64,000 nt of DNA from Pseudorhodobacter sp. PARRP1 (GCA_002256245.1 NKIU01000002.1:558001-622000), one strand, 5' to 3'. Shown: positions 7,627 to 17,884, numbered from the stretch's first letter. Notes: a model not told the origin generated them from the letters alone. A program made the numbers and translations.

Positions 7627-8799
7627 TTAACCCTGCACCATCAGCTTGGTCAGGCCGTGGAAGTGATACACGTCGCCGTAAACTGGAGGCTCCACCAGCC
7701 GCAATTTCGGCAGGCGTTGGAACAGGATCGGCAGGGCGGCTTGCAACTCCAGCCGCGCAAGGGGGGCGCCTACGCAGAAATGCAGGCCGGCGCCAAAGCT
7801 GACATGCGGTTTGGCGGGGCGGTTTGGCTGGAATTGGCCGGGGTTTTCCCACAGGCCGGGGTCGCGGTTGGCGGAGGCCAGCAGCAGCGCCACTTGATCG
7901 CCGCGATGGAAGGCGTGGCCCATCACGTCGATATCGGCGTAAGCCCAGCGGGTGAACATATGCAGCGCGGGATCAAAGCGCAGGATTTCCTCGACGCAAG
8001 TCTCGGCATTTTCGGGCGTGACGGTGTGGCGGGTTTGCAGCAGGGTTTTCACGCCATTGCCGATTGTGTGCACCGTGGCCTCGTGGCCTGCGTTCAGCAA
8101 AAGGATGCAGGTGGTGATCAGCTCATCCGTGGTCAGCTTTTCGCCTGCTTCTTCGGCGGCGATCAGGCTGGTGATCAGATCGTCGCGCGGATCGGCGCGG
8201 CGGGCTTCGACATATTGGCGCATGAAGGCCACGAAGGCTTCGGTTGCGGCAATCGCGCGGTCTTCGCGGGCGCGGTCGCGGCCTGCCATATACATGCCGA
8301 CCATGGCGTTAGACCAGCGCAGCAGATCATCCGACATCGTCTCGGGCACGCCCAGCAGGCGGGCGATGATGATAACGGGCAGTTTCTGGCCAAACTGGGC
8401 CAGCAGATCGAACGGGCCAGCGGGCAGGGCGTCGATCAACTGATGGGTTAGGGCTTCGATTTCCGGTTGCAAGGCTGCGATGCGGCGCGAGGTGAAGGCG
8501 CGCAGCACAAGGCCGCGCAGGCGGGTGTGGCGGGGTGGCTCAAGCTCCAGCATCGAATGGGCCTCGACCGCGTAGAACGGGGCCAGATGCGGCGGGATTT
8601 CGGGGGCGCGTTCCGCCGGGGCCTCGCGGCCAAAGCGGCGGTCGCGGAAGATGGCGTTGCAGGCGGCGGCATTGCCGGTGCAGGCCATGCCGTATTCAGC
8701 CCAGTGAAAGAACGGCCCCTCGGCGCGGGCAGCCTCGTAGAACGGATAGGGGTTTTGCACGAAGGCGGTATCGAGCGGCGATTGATGCAGGGTTTTCAC
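7627..8799 (-). CDS. Cytochrome P450
   Basis: LLLNAGHEATVHTIGNG (I helix), ETCVEEILRFDP (ExxR), HVSFGAGLHFCVGAPLARLELQ (heme Cys); GTG start at 8799 overlaps the upstream stop. Confidence 0.93.
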   Translation of the reverse strand: MKTLHQSPLDTAFVQNPYPFYEAARAEGPFFHWAEYGMACTGNAAACNAIFRDRRFGREAPAERAPEIPPHLAPFYAVEAHSMLELEPPRHTRLRGLVLRAFTSRRIAALQPEIEALTHQLIDALPAGPFDLLAQFGQKLPVIIIARLLGVPETMSDDLLRWSNAMVGMYMAGRDRAREDRAIAATEAFVAFMRQYVEARRADPRDDLITSLIAAEEAGEKLTTDELITTCILLLNAGHEATVHTIGNGVKTLLQTRHTVTPENAETCVEEILRFDPALHMFTRWAYADIDVMGHAFHRGDQVALLLASANRDPGLWENPGQFQPNRPAKPHVSFGAGLHFCVGAPLARLELQAALPILFQRLPKLRLVEPPVYGDVYHFHGLTKLMVQG

Positions 8800-9722
8800 G
8801 TGCGGCGCCCCAACGGAATGATGCCCTGCGCCACCAGAACGCCGATGGCAACCAGGCAGGCAGCGGCGGCCTGGCCCCAATCCCAACGCCCGCCCAAGAA
8901 GAACAGGATGATCATCACATAGAAAGGGGCTGCGTTGATATGCAGCGATGACAGCCCGATGCCGAGTTTTTCAACCGACATGATCCACATCAGCTGGCTG
9001 ATGCCCAGCGAGCCTACCGAAAACGCCAGCAGGGCAAGGCCCTCTTTCCAGCCCCAGCGGCTGAACTCGGGCAGCGGGTTGCCAGCGGCGATGCCAAGGC
9101 TGGCCACCGCGCTGACCGCAATCGCGGCACCGGCGATGGTCAGAGCGGTGCGCCCTATCGGTGAGAGGCCGGGGAAGGCGGTGACGGTCAGCCGCGAGCC
9201 CAAGGCAAACGACACCACCGAGCCAAAGCAGAGCAGCGCGCCAAAGCCCAACGACAGCCCGCCCGCTTTGAAATCAAGCGCCATCATGCCGCCCGCAAGC
9301 GACAACAGCAGGCCGATGATCAGCGCGCGGGACAGTTTGCGGCCATCCAGCGCCACTTCCAGCGCGATGCCCACCACCGGCAATGTGGCCGAAATCACCG
9401 CCGCCGTCACAGCGCCACCCCGCGCCTGACCCTGCACCAGAAACCACGCGCCAAGGCCGATCAGGCTGCCCACCGCGATGCCTTTCAACCAGTTGACGCG
9501 CAACAGCGCCCCCGGCCCCTCCATCAGTGCCCAGACCGGCAGCAGCGACAGCGCGGCCAGCGCCATCCGCAAGGCGCTCAGCTGATCGGCGGGCAGCAAG
9601 GGGATGATGAAATCGGCGGCAGGCAGGCCCGCAGCCCAGATCAGCATCGAGGCCATGCAGATCAGGTTGGCCCCCAGAAGGCTGGGCGCTGCGGGGGCGG
9701 GGGTATGGGCTGAGGCTGTCAT
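8796..9722 (-). CDS. DMT/EamA family transporter
   Basis: Ten hydrophobic segments with paired EamA-like repeats. Confidence 0.85.
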   Translation of the reverse strand: MTASAHTPAPAAPSLLGANLICMASMLIWAAGLPAADFIIPLLPADQLSALRMALAALSLLPVWALMEGPGALLRVNWLKGIAVGSLIGLGAWFLVQGQARGGAVTAAVISATLPVVGIALEVALDGRKLSRALIIGLLLSLAGGMMALDFKAGGLSLGFGALLCFGSVVSFALGSRLTVTAFPGLSPIGRTALTIAGAAIAVSAVASLGIAAGNPLPEFSRWGWKEGLALLAFSVGSLGISQLMWIMSVEKLGIGLSSLHINAAPFYVMIILFFLGGRWDWGQAAAACLVAIGVLVAQGIIPLGRRT

Positions 9723-9779
9723 GGGCTATGTTTGGGCAATCTGAAACGGCTCGGCTGCTCTGTCCGCGACGCGGGCAGG

Positions 9780-10523
9780 TCAGGCGGCGGCGAGGGCGGC
9801 AACAATCGCACCGAAATCGACAGCTTTCAGGCTTGCGCCGCCCACCAGCGCACCATCGACATGCGGCACCGCAAAGATCTCGGCGGCATTCGAGGGCTTG
9901 ACCGAGCCACCATAGAGCAGGCGGGTGTTGGCCGCCTCGGCCCCGATATGGGCGGAAAGGCGGGCGCGCAAGAAGCTGTGCACCTCGGCAATCTGGGCAA
10001 TCGTAGGGGTGCGGCCGGTGCCGATGGCCCAGACCGGTTCATAGGCGATCACCAACTGGCCCGCGGTGGCATCCTTGGGGACCGAGCCGTCAAGCTGTGC
10101 TGCGATCACCGCCAGTGTCTCGCCCGCATCGCGCTGCGCCTCGGTTTCGCCCAGGCAGACGACCGCCACCAGACCCGCCGCGATGGCGGCGCGGGCTTTG
10201 GCCAGCACCAGCGCATCGGTTTCACCGTGATCGGCGCGGCGCTCGGAATGGCCCAAAATCACATGGCTGGCCCCCGCATCCGCCAACATCGCAGCCGAAA
10301 TGTCGCCGGTATGCGCGCCCGCCGCATTGGCGTGGCAATCCTGCCCGCCCACGGCCAGCGCCGAGCCTGCGGCAAGGCCTGCCATTTCGGCCAGCAACGT
10401 GGCGGGGGGGCACAGCAACATCTCACATGCGGGGGCGGGGTGTGCGGCAAGCAGCGCCTGCACCTCTGCCACGGCGGCACGGGTGCCGTTCATCTTCCAG
10501 TTGCCTGCTGCCAGCTTTTTCAT
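9780..10523 (-). CDS. tpiA: Triosephosphate isomerase
   Basis: [14 protein letters not shown]...[28 protein letters not shown]...[17 protein letters not shown]...[15 protein letters not shown]. Confidence 0.97.
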   Translation of the reverse strand: MKKLAAGNWKMNGTRAAVAEVQALLAAHPAPACEMLLCPPATLLAEMAGLAAGSALAVGGQDCHANAAGAHTGDISAAMLADAGASHVILGHSERRADHGETDALVLAKARAAIAAGLVAVVCLGETEAQRDAGETLAVIAAQLDGSVPKDATAGQLVIAYEPVWAIGTGRTPTIAQIAEVHSFLRARLSAHIGAEAANTRLLYGGSVKPSNAAEIFAVPHVDGALVGGASLKAVDFGAIVAALAAA

Positions 10524-10670
10524 CGCATCCTCCCTGTTCTGTCACAAGGCGTAGCGATTTGGCAGGGCAAGCGAAAGGGGCAGGCTGCGGGTTATCAGGA
10601 TTTTCCGCAGGCCCTGCGCCGGGCACCCACCGCGCGCAAGCGCTGAAATGGCTTGCGGCGGCACGCCGCG

Positions 10671-10712
10671 CCGTCAGATCACGCCCGTCAGATCACGCGG
10701 GTCAGATCACGC
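10671..10712. repeat. 14-bp tandem repeat, 3 copies
   Basis: CCGTCAGATCACGC / CCGTCAGATCACGC / GGGTCAGATCACGC then GGGTC. Confidence 0.9.
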
Positions 10713-10726
10713 GGGTCGCCGCCAGA

Positions 10727-11077
10727 TCAGGCGTCTTTGAACTTGATGCTTTCGCCGCAGCCGCACGCCTCGGCGACGTTGGGATTGTTGAACTTGAAAC
10801 CTGCGTGCAGAAGATCGGTTTCATAGTCAATCTCGGTGCCGAACAGAAACATCTGCGCCATCGGTGCGATCAGCACGCGGGCACCATCTTGCTCGACAAC
10901 CTCATCCAGCGGATTGCTTTCGGCGACGTAATCCATGGTGTATTCCATGCCCGCGCAGCCGCCCTTCTTGATGCCGATGCGCAAGCCAGCCGAGCCTTGC
11001 TTGGCCATCAGCCGTGCAATCTGCTTGGCCGCGATCGGGGTCAGGGTGACGGCGGCTTTGCCGGGGATGCCGAACAT
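10727..11077 (-). CDS. HesB/IscA/SufA family iron-sulfur assembly protein
   Basis: LRIGIKKGGCAGMEYTMDY...NNPNVAEACGCGESI: three conserved Cys. Confidence 0.93.
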   Translation of the reverse strand: MFGIPGKAAVTLTPIAAKQIARLMAKQGSAGLRIGIKKGGCAGMEYTMDYVAESNPLDEVVEQDGARVLIAPMAQMFLFGTEIDYETDLLHAGFKFNNPNVAEACGCGESIKFKDA

Positions 11078-11138
11078 GGATGTGGTCCTTTAAGCTATGC
11101 AGCAAAGATAGGATTACCGCAGGCGTCCTGCAAGGGAC

Positions 11139-11504
11139 TTACATGAAGCCCAGTTCCAACCGCGCCTCGTCCGACATCATCTCCATCCCCCAGGGCGGAT
11201 CGAAGGTCATGCCGACCTTGACCTCTTTCACCCCTGCGACGGGCTCCACCGCATCCTGCACCCAGCCCGGCATCTCGCCTGCCACCGGGCAGCCGGGGGC
11301 GGTCAGGGTCATCATGATCTGGACGCTGTTTTCGGGCGAGATTTCAATGGTATAGACCAAGCCCAGATCAAAGATGTTGACCGGGATTTCCGGGTCATAC
11401 ACCGTGCGGCAAGCCTCGACCACCTGCTCATACAGCGGATGTTCGGTAGAAGACGGGCGGATCAGGGGGGCGCCCTCGATCTGGTCCAGCGGCTGGTTCA
11501 TCAC
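11139..11504 (-). CDS. SUF-associated DUF59 (SufT/PaaD-like) protein
   Basis: TVYDPEIPVNIFDLGLVYTIEI...MTLTAPGCPVAGEMPGWVQDAV. Confidence 0.92.
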   Translation of the reverse strand: MMNQPLDQIEGAPLIRPSSTEHPLYEQVVEACRTVYDPEIPVNIFDLGLVYTIEISPENSVQIMMTLTAPGCPVAGEMPGWVQDAVEPVAGVKEVKVGMTFDPPWGMEMMSDEARLELGFM

Positions 11505-11594
11505 ATTCTCACGTGGTTAGTTGAGTGTTTATATAGGGAATCCCGCGCAAAGGTCTAGTGCAGGAATATGTTTTGCACGCGGATGCGGGGCGGC

Positions 11595-12548
11595 TTACAG
11601 CAGCCGACGCTCCAGCCCCGCCCGCCGGATGCCCCAGACCAGCAGGATCGAGCCTGCAACCGCGCAGGCATAGATCGCCGGGCGGCCGAAATCGGCAAAG
11701 CGGAACAGCAGCGCCACAAAGGCGACGTGGATGAAGTAAATCCCCGAGGCATAGTCGCTGAGCACGCGGGTCGCCAAGGTGCCGGGCCATTTCAGCGCCA
11801 GCAGCATCAGCGCAGGTGCCGCAAGGCCAAGCGCGATCATGTTGTCATGCGCCACGCCCTTGATGGCATAGCGCGCCAGCAGCAACGATTCGGCGAGAAC
11901 CAGCACAACCCCGACAAAGGCCGCGACCTGCAGCCAGCCAATCGTCAGCCGATCGGTCAGGGTGCTGCGTGCGATCAGAAAACCGGCCAGCATATAGGGC
12001 AGGCACAACACCAGCGGGTTGCGGTTGGCGAGCAGCGGGTCGGAAAAAATCAGTTTGTTGGGTGCGATCAGATCGAACGCCATGCCATAGGTGATGCCGA
12101 GCCCGCCCAGCAATGTCGCCAGCATCAGCCCGAACAGCGCGCGGTTTGACCAGCGCGACACCGCCACGATCAGCGCCGCCGCCATCACCATCCCGGCCAG
12201 ATACCACAGATGCCAATAGCCAAAGACCAGCGTGCGCAGATTTGGCCCCAGACCCCGCGCGGCCAGCACCGGCCAGTAAAGCGGCAAGTAGATCAGCATC
12301 CACAGCACATAAAGCGTGCCTGCGTGTTTCACATAAGCCCAGCCACGCTCGCGGGCGACGGCGGCGTGCAGAAAATAGCCGTTGAACAGCAAAAAGATCG
12401 GCACACCCAACCGAAACAGACCATCGCCTGTCAGCAAAATCGCCGTGCGCCCCAATGGGGCGAACGGGTTGGCATGGATGCCGACAACCATGAAAGCAAG
12501 CAGAAGCTTCAGAAGATCGACGGCGCGACTGCGCATGGCGCTGGCCAT
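11595..12548 (-). CDS. Acyltransferase family 3 integral membrane protein
   Basis: RAVDLLKLLLAFMVVGIHANPFAP...VPIFLLFNGYF...; about 10 TM segments. Confidence 0.85.
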   Translation of the reverse strand: MASAMRSRAVDLLKLLLAFMVVGIHANPFAPLGRTAILLTGDGLFRLGVPIFLLFNGYFLHAAVARERGWAYVKHAGTLYVLWMLIYLPLYWPVLAARGLGPNLRTLVFGYWHLWYLAGMVMAAALIVAVSRWSNRALFGLMLATLLGGLGITYGMAFDLIAPNKLIFSDPLLANRNPLVLCLPYMLAGFLIARSTLTDRLTIGWLQVAAFVGVVLVLAESLLLARYAIKGVAHDNMIALGLAAPALMLLALKWPGTLATRVLSDYASGIYFIHVAFVALLFRFADFGRPAIYACAVAGSILLVWGIRRAGLERRLL

Positions 12549-12577
12549 AACAGGGGTTGTCCGGGGTTATCGCAGGA

Positions 12578-13150
12578 TCAGAACGGAATCTCGTCGTCCA
12601 TGTCGGAACGGCCACCGCCCGCGCTGCCGCCGCCAAAGCCGCCACCGCTGTTGCCGCCGCCGTAACCACCGCTGCCGCCGCCGCCGCCACGGCTGTAACC
12701 GCCGCCGCCGCCTGCACCGCCGCCGCCTGCACCACCGCCCTGATCTTCATAGCGGCCACGATCATCGTCGCCACCGCCTGCGCCACCCGCGCCGCCGTCA
12801 CGACCGCCCAGCAAGGTCAACTCGCCCCGGAACTGGCGCAGCACGACTTCGGTGGTGTAGCGATCCGCACCCGATTGGTCCTGCCATTTGCGGGTTTCCA
12901 ACTGGCCTTCGATATAGACGGTCGAGCCTTTGCGCAGATACTGCTCGGCGATCTTGCCAAGGTTTTCATTGAAAATCGCGACAGAGTGCCATTCGGTGCG
13001 CTCTTTACGCTCGCCACTTTGCTTGTCGCGCCATGTCTCTGATGTGGCGATGCGCAGGTTCACGACTTTGCCGCCGTTGGGAAAATTCCGCACCTCGGGG
13101 TCGCGGCCCAGATTTCCGACGATGATCACCTTGTTGACCGAGCCTGCCAT
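12578..13150 (-). CDS. ssb: Single-stranded DNA-binding protein
   Basis: [57 protein letters not shown]...; Gly-rich linker; DMDDEIPF tip. Confidence 0.97.
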   Translation of the reverse strand: MAGSVNKVIIVGNLGRDPEVRNFPNGGKVVNLRIATSETWRDKQSGERKERTEWHSVAIFNENLGKIAEQYLRKGSTVYIEGQLETRKWQDQSGADRYTTEVVLRQFRGELTLLGGRDGGAGGAGGGDDDRGRYEDQGGGAGGGGAGGGGGYSRGGGGGSGGYGGGNSGGGFGGGSAGGGRSDMDDEIPF

Positions 13151-13364
13151 CACACTCTCCTGATTCCGATGTCTCCGCCAGCATTGCGACGGATGGTTGA
13201 GAAATTCTATAGACTGCCCCAACTGGCCCCGCAACCGGGCAACCGATGCTGTGGTGGCAAGGCTTTGCCGATGCCGCGCGGGCCGGTTCCATCACAAGGC
13301 TGGCACTGGGCGGAAAAATGCGTATAGTGCCGCCAGTTTTGGTTCGTCTGACAACAGGATTACC

Positions 13365-13982
13365 ATGCGATTTGCGGCCTTGGTCTTGAGAGTGGTGCTT
13401 GCGGCGGGCGTGGCTGTGGCCATGGTTGGGGCAGCGCAGGCTGAAGGCTTGAAGCTGGGGTCAAAGAAAAATCGCTCGGCGGTGCTGAAGTCTCAGATGG
13501 CGCTGCTGGATGGGCGGTTGGCGGTTGTTTACAACGGCTCGGATCGGCTGAAGCCGAACTTCAACAAGGAAGAAACGGCCGCCGGGGGCGATGCGCCGGT
13601 CAAGCGGTTCAGCGGCAAGTATAAGGGCGAATATCTCGAGGTCGCGAAGGCCGCTGCCCGCAAGCATGGCGTGCCAGAGGATGTTTTCCTGCGGCTGGTG
13701 CAGCAGGAAAGTGGGTGGAACACCGGGGCTGTGTCGGTCAAGGGGGCCACAGGGCTTGCGCAACTGATGCCGGGGACGGCAGAGCGGTTGGGCGTGGATA
13801 TCAACGATCCGGGCGAGAACCTTGAGGGCGGCGCGCGCTATCTGCGGATGATGTATGATCGGTTTGGCACCTGGAAACTGGCGCTGGCGGCGTATAATGC
13901 CGGGCCGCTTGCGGTGGAAAAACACGGCGGGGTGCCGCCCTATGATGAGACCAAGAACTACGTTCTGGCGATCTTGGGCTAG
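13365..13982 (+). CDS. Lytic transglycosylase (SLT domain)
   Basis: Signal peptide; VFLRLVQQESGWNTGAVSVKGATGLAQLMPGTAERLGV...AALAAYNAGP-type SLT motifs. Confidence 0.92.
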   Translation: MRFAALVLRVVLAAGVAVAMVGAAQAEGLKLGSKKNRSAVLKSQMALLDGRLAVVYNGSDRLKPNFNKEETAAGGDAPVKRFSGKYKGEYLEVAKAAARKHGVPEDVFLRLVQQESGWNTGAVSVKGATGLAQLMPGTAERLGVDINDPGENLEGGARYLRMMYDRFGTWKLALAAYNAGPLAVEKHGGVPPYDETKNYVLAILG

Positions 13983-13994
13983 GTTTTTTGGGTG

Positions 13995-14010
13995 TGTCCA
14001 CGCGTGGACA
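13995..14010. promoter_or_regulatory. Perfect 16-bp intergenic palindrome
   Basis: TGTCCACGCGTGGACA is self-complementary. Confidence 0.5.
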
Positions 14011-14112
14011 GACGCCCTGCTCTAATAAAATCAAAGGGTTCGCATGGGGTGATTCATCTTGTGTGAACACTTGTGCCGATCTGGCCGCGGGGCGCTTGCT
14101 GAGATCAAAGCT

Positions 14113-14145
14113 GCCTCCGGCGGGAGTATTTTTGCCAAGATGAAG
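14113..14145 (+). repeat. Dispersed intergenic repeat, single copy
   Basis: GCCTCCGGCGGGAGTATTTTTGCCAAGATGAAG, same 33-nt consensus as 2642-2727. Confidence 0.9.
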
Positions 14146-14241
14146 CTGTGGCGCAATTTGGTGGTTTTGGTCCAAGGGTTTGGTTTACTTCCCGCGCTGC
14201 GGCGGCTAAAGCCCGCGCTTTGCTGACGCGAGGGGCCGGAT

Positions 14242-15492
14242 ATGACGCTGTTTTGTGGGATCGACTTTGGCACCTCGAACTCGACGGTTTCGCTGGCCGA
14301 TGCGGATCGGGCTTGGCTGATCGCTTTGGAAGATCAGGCATTTACTTTGCCCTCGGCGGTGTTCTGGGAGCAGGACGGCGGTGCGCCGGAATTTGGCCGG
14401 GCAGGCATTGCCGCCTATTTGCGCGGCGATGAGGGGCGGCTGATGCGGGGGCTGAAAAGCACGCTCGGCTCGGGGATGATCGACGAGCGCACGGCGGTGG
14501 GCAGCCGCGCGGTGTCGTTCCGCGAGGTGCTGACGCGGTTCATGCGGCATATGGTCGGCGTTTTGCGCGAACACGCGCCGGGGGCGGATCGGGTGGTGCT
14601 GGGTCGCCCGGTGCATTTTGTCGATGGCGATGAGGCGGGGGATTTGAAGGCGCAGACGGCGCTGGAGGAGATCGCGCGGGCTTTGGGCTTTCGCGAGGTG
14701 TCGTTTCAGTATGAGCCGATTGCGGCGGCCTTGCAGTATGAACAGGGGACTTCCCGCGAAGAACTGGTGCTGATCGTCGATATCGGCGGCGGCACGTCTG
14801 ACTTTTCCATCGTGCGGGTGTCGCCGGAACGCGCAAAGGCGGCGGACCGGGCGGGCGATATTCTGGCCAATGACGGGATCAGGGTGGGCGGCACCGATTT
14901 TGACCGCTTTCTCAGTTTGGCCGAGGTGATGCCGCATCTTGGCTACAAGGCCACCACCAAGGGCGGCCAAGGCTTGATGCCGAACCACTATTTCCTTGAT
15001 CTGGCGACATGGCACCGCATCAACTTCCTTTATACCCAGCGCTGTCTGGCGGATCTGAAGGCGTTTCGGCGCGAGATTGATCGGCCAGAATTGCTGGATC
15101 GGTTGATGAAGGTGATCGCGGAGCGTCAGGGCCATGCGGTGGCGATGGCGGTCGAGGCGGCGAAGATCGCGCTTTCCGATCAGGATGTGGTGCGGTTGCA
15201 AATCTCAGCTTTGACGGGGGGGCCGAACCCGATGCTGCGGCGGGAAGGCTTTGAGGCGGCGGTGCTGCCGCTGGTAGAGCGGATTTCGGAACGGTTGGGC
15301 GCGGTTATGTCTCAGGCCGGGGTTGGCGTGGCGGATATCGGCACGGTGTTTATGACCGGGGGTTCCTCAGGCCTGCCGGTGCTGCGGGCTTGCGTGCAGG
15401 CGGCGCTGCCGGGGGTTGCGATTGCCACCGGGGATATGCTTGGCTCGGTCGGGACGGGGCTTGCGCTGGATGCGCGGCGGAAGTTTTCCTGA
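14242..15492 (+). CDS. Hsp70-family (YegD-like) protein lacking a canonical substrate-binding domain
   Basis: CGIDFGTSNSTVSLAD, VDIGGGTSDFSIVRV, GGTDFDRFL, FMTGGSSGLPVLR actin-fold motifs. Confidence 0.9.
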   Translation: MTLFCGIDFGTSNSTVSLADADRAWLIALEDQAFTLPSAVFWEQDGGAPEFGRAGIAAYLRGDEGRLMRGLKSTLGSGMIDERTAVGSRAVSFREVLTRFMRHMVGVLREHAPGADRVVLGRPVHFVDGDEAGDLKAQTALEEIARALGFREVSFQYEPIAAALQYEQGTSREELVLIVDIGGGTSDFSIVRVSPERAKAADRAGDILANDGIRVGGTDFDRFLSLAEVMPHLGYKATTKGGQGLMPNHYFLDLATWHRINFLYTQRCLADLKAFRREIDRPELLDRLMKVIAERQGHAVAMAVEAAKIALSDQDVVRLQISALTGGPNPMLRREGFEAAVLPLVERISERLGAVMSQAGVGVADIGTVFMTGGSSGLPVLRACVQAALPGVAIATGDMLGSVGTGLALDARRKFS

Positions 15493-15504
15493 ATGGGGTG
15501 AAAA

Positions 15505-16665
15505 ATGCGGGCGGCGATTGAGGCGATTTTACCGCAAGTGGTGGCGTGGCGGCGGGATTTTCACGCGCATCCCGAGTTGAGTTTTGCCGAACATCGCACC
15601 GGGGCGCGGGTGGCGGAATTGCTGCGCGGGTTTGGCTGCGACAGTGTCGAGACCGGGTGGAGCGGCACGGGCGTGGTCGCGGTGATCAACGGGCGCGCAC
15701 CGGTTGGAAAGAACGGGCGGCGGCGGATTGGGCTGCGGGCGGATATGGATGCGTTGCCGATCTCGGAAGCCTCGGGCGTGGCGTTTGCCAGCACTGTGCC
15801 GGGGGTGATGCATGCCTGCGGGCATGACGGGCATACCGCGATGCTGCTGGCGGCCGCGCAATACTTGACTGCGACGCGGGGCTTTGCGGGCCAAGCGGTG
15901 CTGATCTTTCAGCCCGGCGAGGAAGCGGGTGGCGGTGCGCGCGCGATGATCGCTGAGGGGTTTTTAGACCGCTATCCGCTGGATGAGGTTTATGCGCTGC
16001 ACAATATGCCGGGGCTGGCGGTGGGGGCCTATGCCAGCCGTCCGGGGCCAATTATGGCGGCGGCGGATATGTTTTCGATTGAGATAAGCGGGCGGGGTGG
16101 CCATGCGGCCCAGCCTCATCTGGCATTGGACCCGGTGATGATTGCGGGGCATGTGCTGGTGGCGTTGCAGACGGTGGTGGCGCGCAATGTCGATCCGTTG
16201 AAGCCTGCGGTGTTGTCGGTATCAACGGTTGTCAGTGATGGCTCGGGGGCTTGCGTGGTGCCGGGGCGGGTGGTGCTGACGGGGACGGTGCGCAGCTTTG
16301 AGGGTGCGGTGCAGGATTTGATTGAGGAACGCTTGCGCGCGGTGGTGACCGGAGTGGCGGCTGCGCATGGCGGGGTGGCGGTGGTGGAGTATCTGCGCGA
16401 TGCGCCTGCGACGGTGAATGATGCGGGCTGTGCGGCGCAGGCTTTGGCGGTGGCGCGGGGGCTTTCGGCGCAGGTGGACGGCGATGTGGCACCGATGATG
16501 GTCTCCGAGGATTTTTCAGAGTTTCTGCTGCGGGTGCCGGGGGCGTTCATGTTTGTGGGCAATGGCGAGGGGGCTTTGCTGCATCATCCGGCCTATGCGT
16601 TCAACGATGCGGGGCTGCCGTTTGGCGCGGCCTGGCTGGCCGGGATGGTTGAGGCGCGCGGATAG
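15505..16665 (+). CDS. M20 family amidohydrolase/peptidase
   Basis: WRRDFHAHPELSFAEHRT...LRADMDALPISE...MHACGHDGHTAMLL...FQPGEEAGGGARAMI. Confidence 0.93.
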   Translation: MRAAIEAILPQVVAWRRDFHAHPELSFAEHRTGARVAELLRGFGCDSVETGWSGTGVVAVINGRAPVGKNGRRRIGLRADMDALPISEASGVAFASTVPGVMHACGHDGHTAMLLAAAQYLTATRGFAGQAVLIFQPGEEAGGGARAMIAEGFLDRYPLDEVYALHNMPGLAVGAYASRPGPIMAAADMFSIEISGRGGHAAQPHLALDPVMIAGHVLVALQTVVARNVDPLKPAVLSVSTVVSDGSGACVVPGRVVLTGTVRSFEGAVQDLIEERLRAVVTGVAAAHGGVAVVEYLRDAPATVNDAGCAAQALAVARGLSAQVDGDVAPMMVSEDFSEFLLRVPGAFMFVGNGEGALLHHPAYAFNDAGLPFGAAWLAGMVEARG

Positions 16666-16717
16666 GGCTTGCAGGGCGGCGGCGTTTGCTCAAATCATGG
16701 GGCAAAGGAGATTTGCC

Positions 16718-17884
16718 ATGGCCCCGAAGAACCGCTTTGCCGAGATGCTGCCCGAGATCGCCGGATGGCGGCAGGATTTTCACGAAAACCCCGAGTTGCT
16801 GTTTGAGGTGCATCGCACGGCGGGCCGCGTGGCCGAGCTGTGCCGGGAGTTTGGTTGCGATGAGGTGACCGAAGGCATCGGGCGCACCGGGGTTGTGGTG
16901 GTGATCAAGGGCAAGACCGATACGGCGGGGCGGGTGATTGGCCTGCGGGCGGATATGGATGCTTTGCCGATTATCGAGCAGACCGGGGTGGCTTATGCCA
17001 GCAAGGTTCCCGGCAAGATGCATGCTTGCGGGCATGACGGGCATACCTCGATGCTGCTCGGGGCGGCGAAATATCTGGCCGAGACGCGGAATTTTGACGG
17101 CACGGCGGTGTTGATCTTCCAACCTGCGGAGGAAGGCGGCGGCGGGGGGCGCGAGATGTGCGCCGATGGCATGATGGACCGTTGGGGGATTCAAGAGGTT
17201 TACGGCATGCACAACATGCCGGGGATTCCGGTGGGGCATTTCGCGATCCGGCCGGGTGCGATGATGGCGGCGGCGGACCAGTTTGAGATCATGGTGACGG
17301 GCAAGGGCGGCCATGCCGCAAAGCCCCACGATTGCATTGATACGACGGTGGTGGCAGCACACATCATTGTGGCGTTGCAGACAATTGCCTCTAGGGGCGT
17401 GGACCCGCTGAAGCAGGTGGTGGTGTCGGTTTGCACGGTGGCGACCGACAGCACCGCGCATAATGTGATCCCGCAGGTGGTGAAGATGAAGGGCACGGTG
17501 CGCACGATGGATTTCGGCGTGCAGGATTATGTCGAGGCCCGGGTGAAGGCGATTGCCGAAGGCACGGCGCAGGCGTTGGGGGCGGTGGCGGTGGTCGATT
17601 ACAGCCGTGGCTATCCGGTGACGGTGAATGCCGAGGCGAATACCGAATATGCGGCAGAGGTGGCGCGGGCGGTGTCTGGCCAAGTGGACACCAACACAGC
17701 GCCGCTGATGGGGGCGGAAGATTTCAGCTTTATGCTGCTGGAGCGGCCGGGGGCGTATATTTTCGTCGGCAACGGCGACACCGCGATGGTGCATCATCCG
17801 GCCTATAACTTTGACGACAATGCGATCCCGTTCGGGTCAAGCTGGTATGCCGGGATGGTGGAAGCCCGGATGCCAGCGGCGTAA
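16718..17884 (+). CDS. M20 family amidohydrolase/peptidase (tandem paralog)
   Basis: WRQDFHENPELLFEVHRT...LRADMDALPIIEQTG...MHACGHDGHTSMLLGAAKYL...FQPAEEGGGGGREM; SD aaaggag upstream. Confidence 0.93.
   Translation: MAPKNRFAEMLPEIAGWRQDFHENPELLFEVHRTAGRVAELCREFGCDEVTEGIGRTGVVVVIKGKTDTAGRVIGLRADMDALPIIEQTGVAYASKVPGKMHACGHDGHTSMLLGAAKYLAETRNFDGTAVLIFQPAEEGGGGGREMCADGMMDRWGIQEVYGMHNMPGIPVGHFAIRPGAMMAAADQFEIMVTGKGGHAAKPHDCIDTTVVAAHIIVALQTIASRGVDPLKQVVVSVCTVATDSTAHNVIPQVVKMKGTVRTMDFGVQDYVEARVKAIAEGTAQALGAVAVVDYSRGYPVTVNAEANTEYAAEVARAVSGQVDTNTAPLMGAEDFSFMLLERPGAYIFVGNGDTAMVHHPAYNFDDNAIPFGSSWYAGMVEARMPAA

Noticed and set aside
12578-12800. Gly-rich low-complexity region as a separate repeat system
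   Set aside because: It is the normal flexible linker of SSB ending in the conserved DDEIPF tip.
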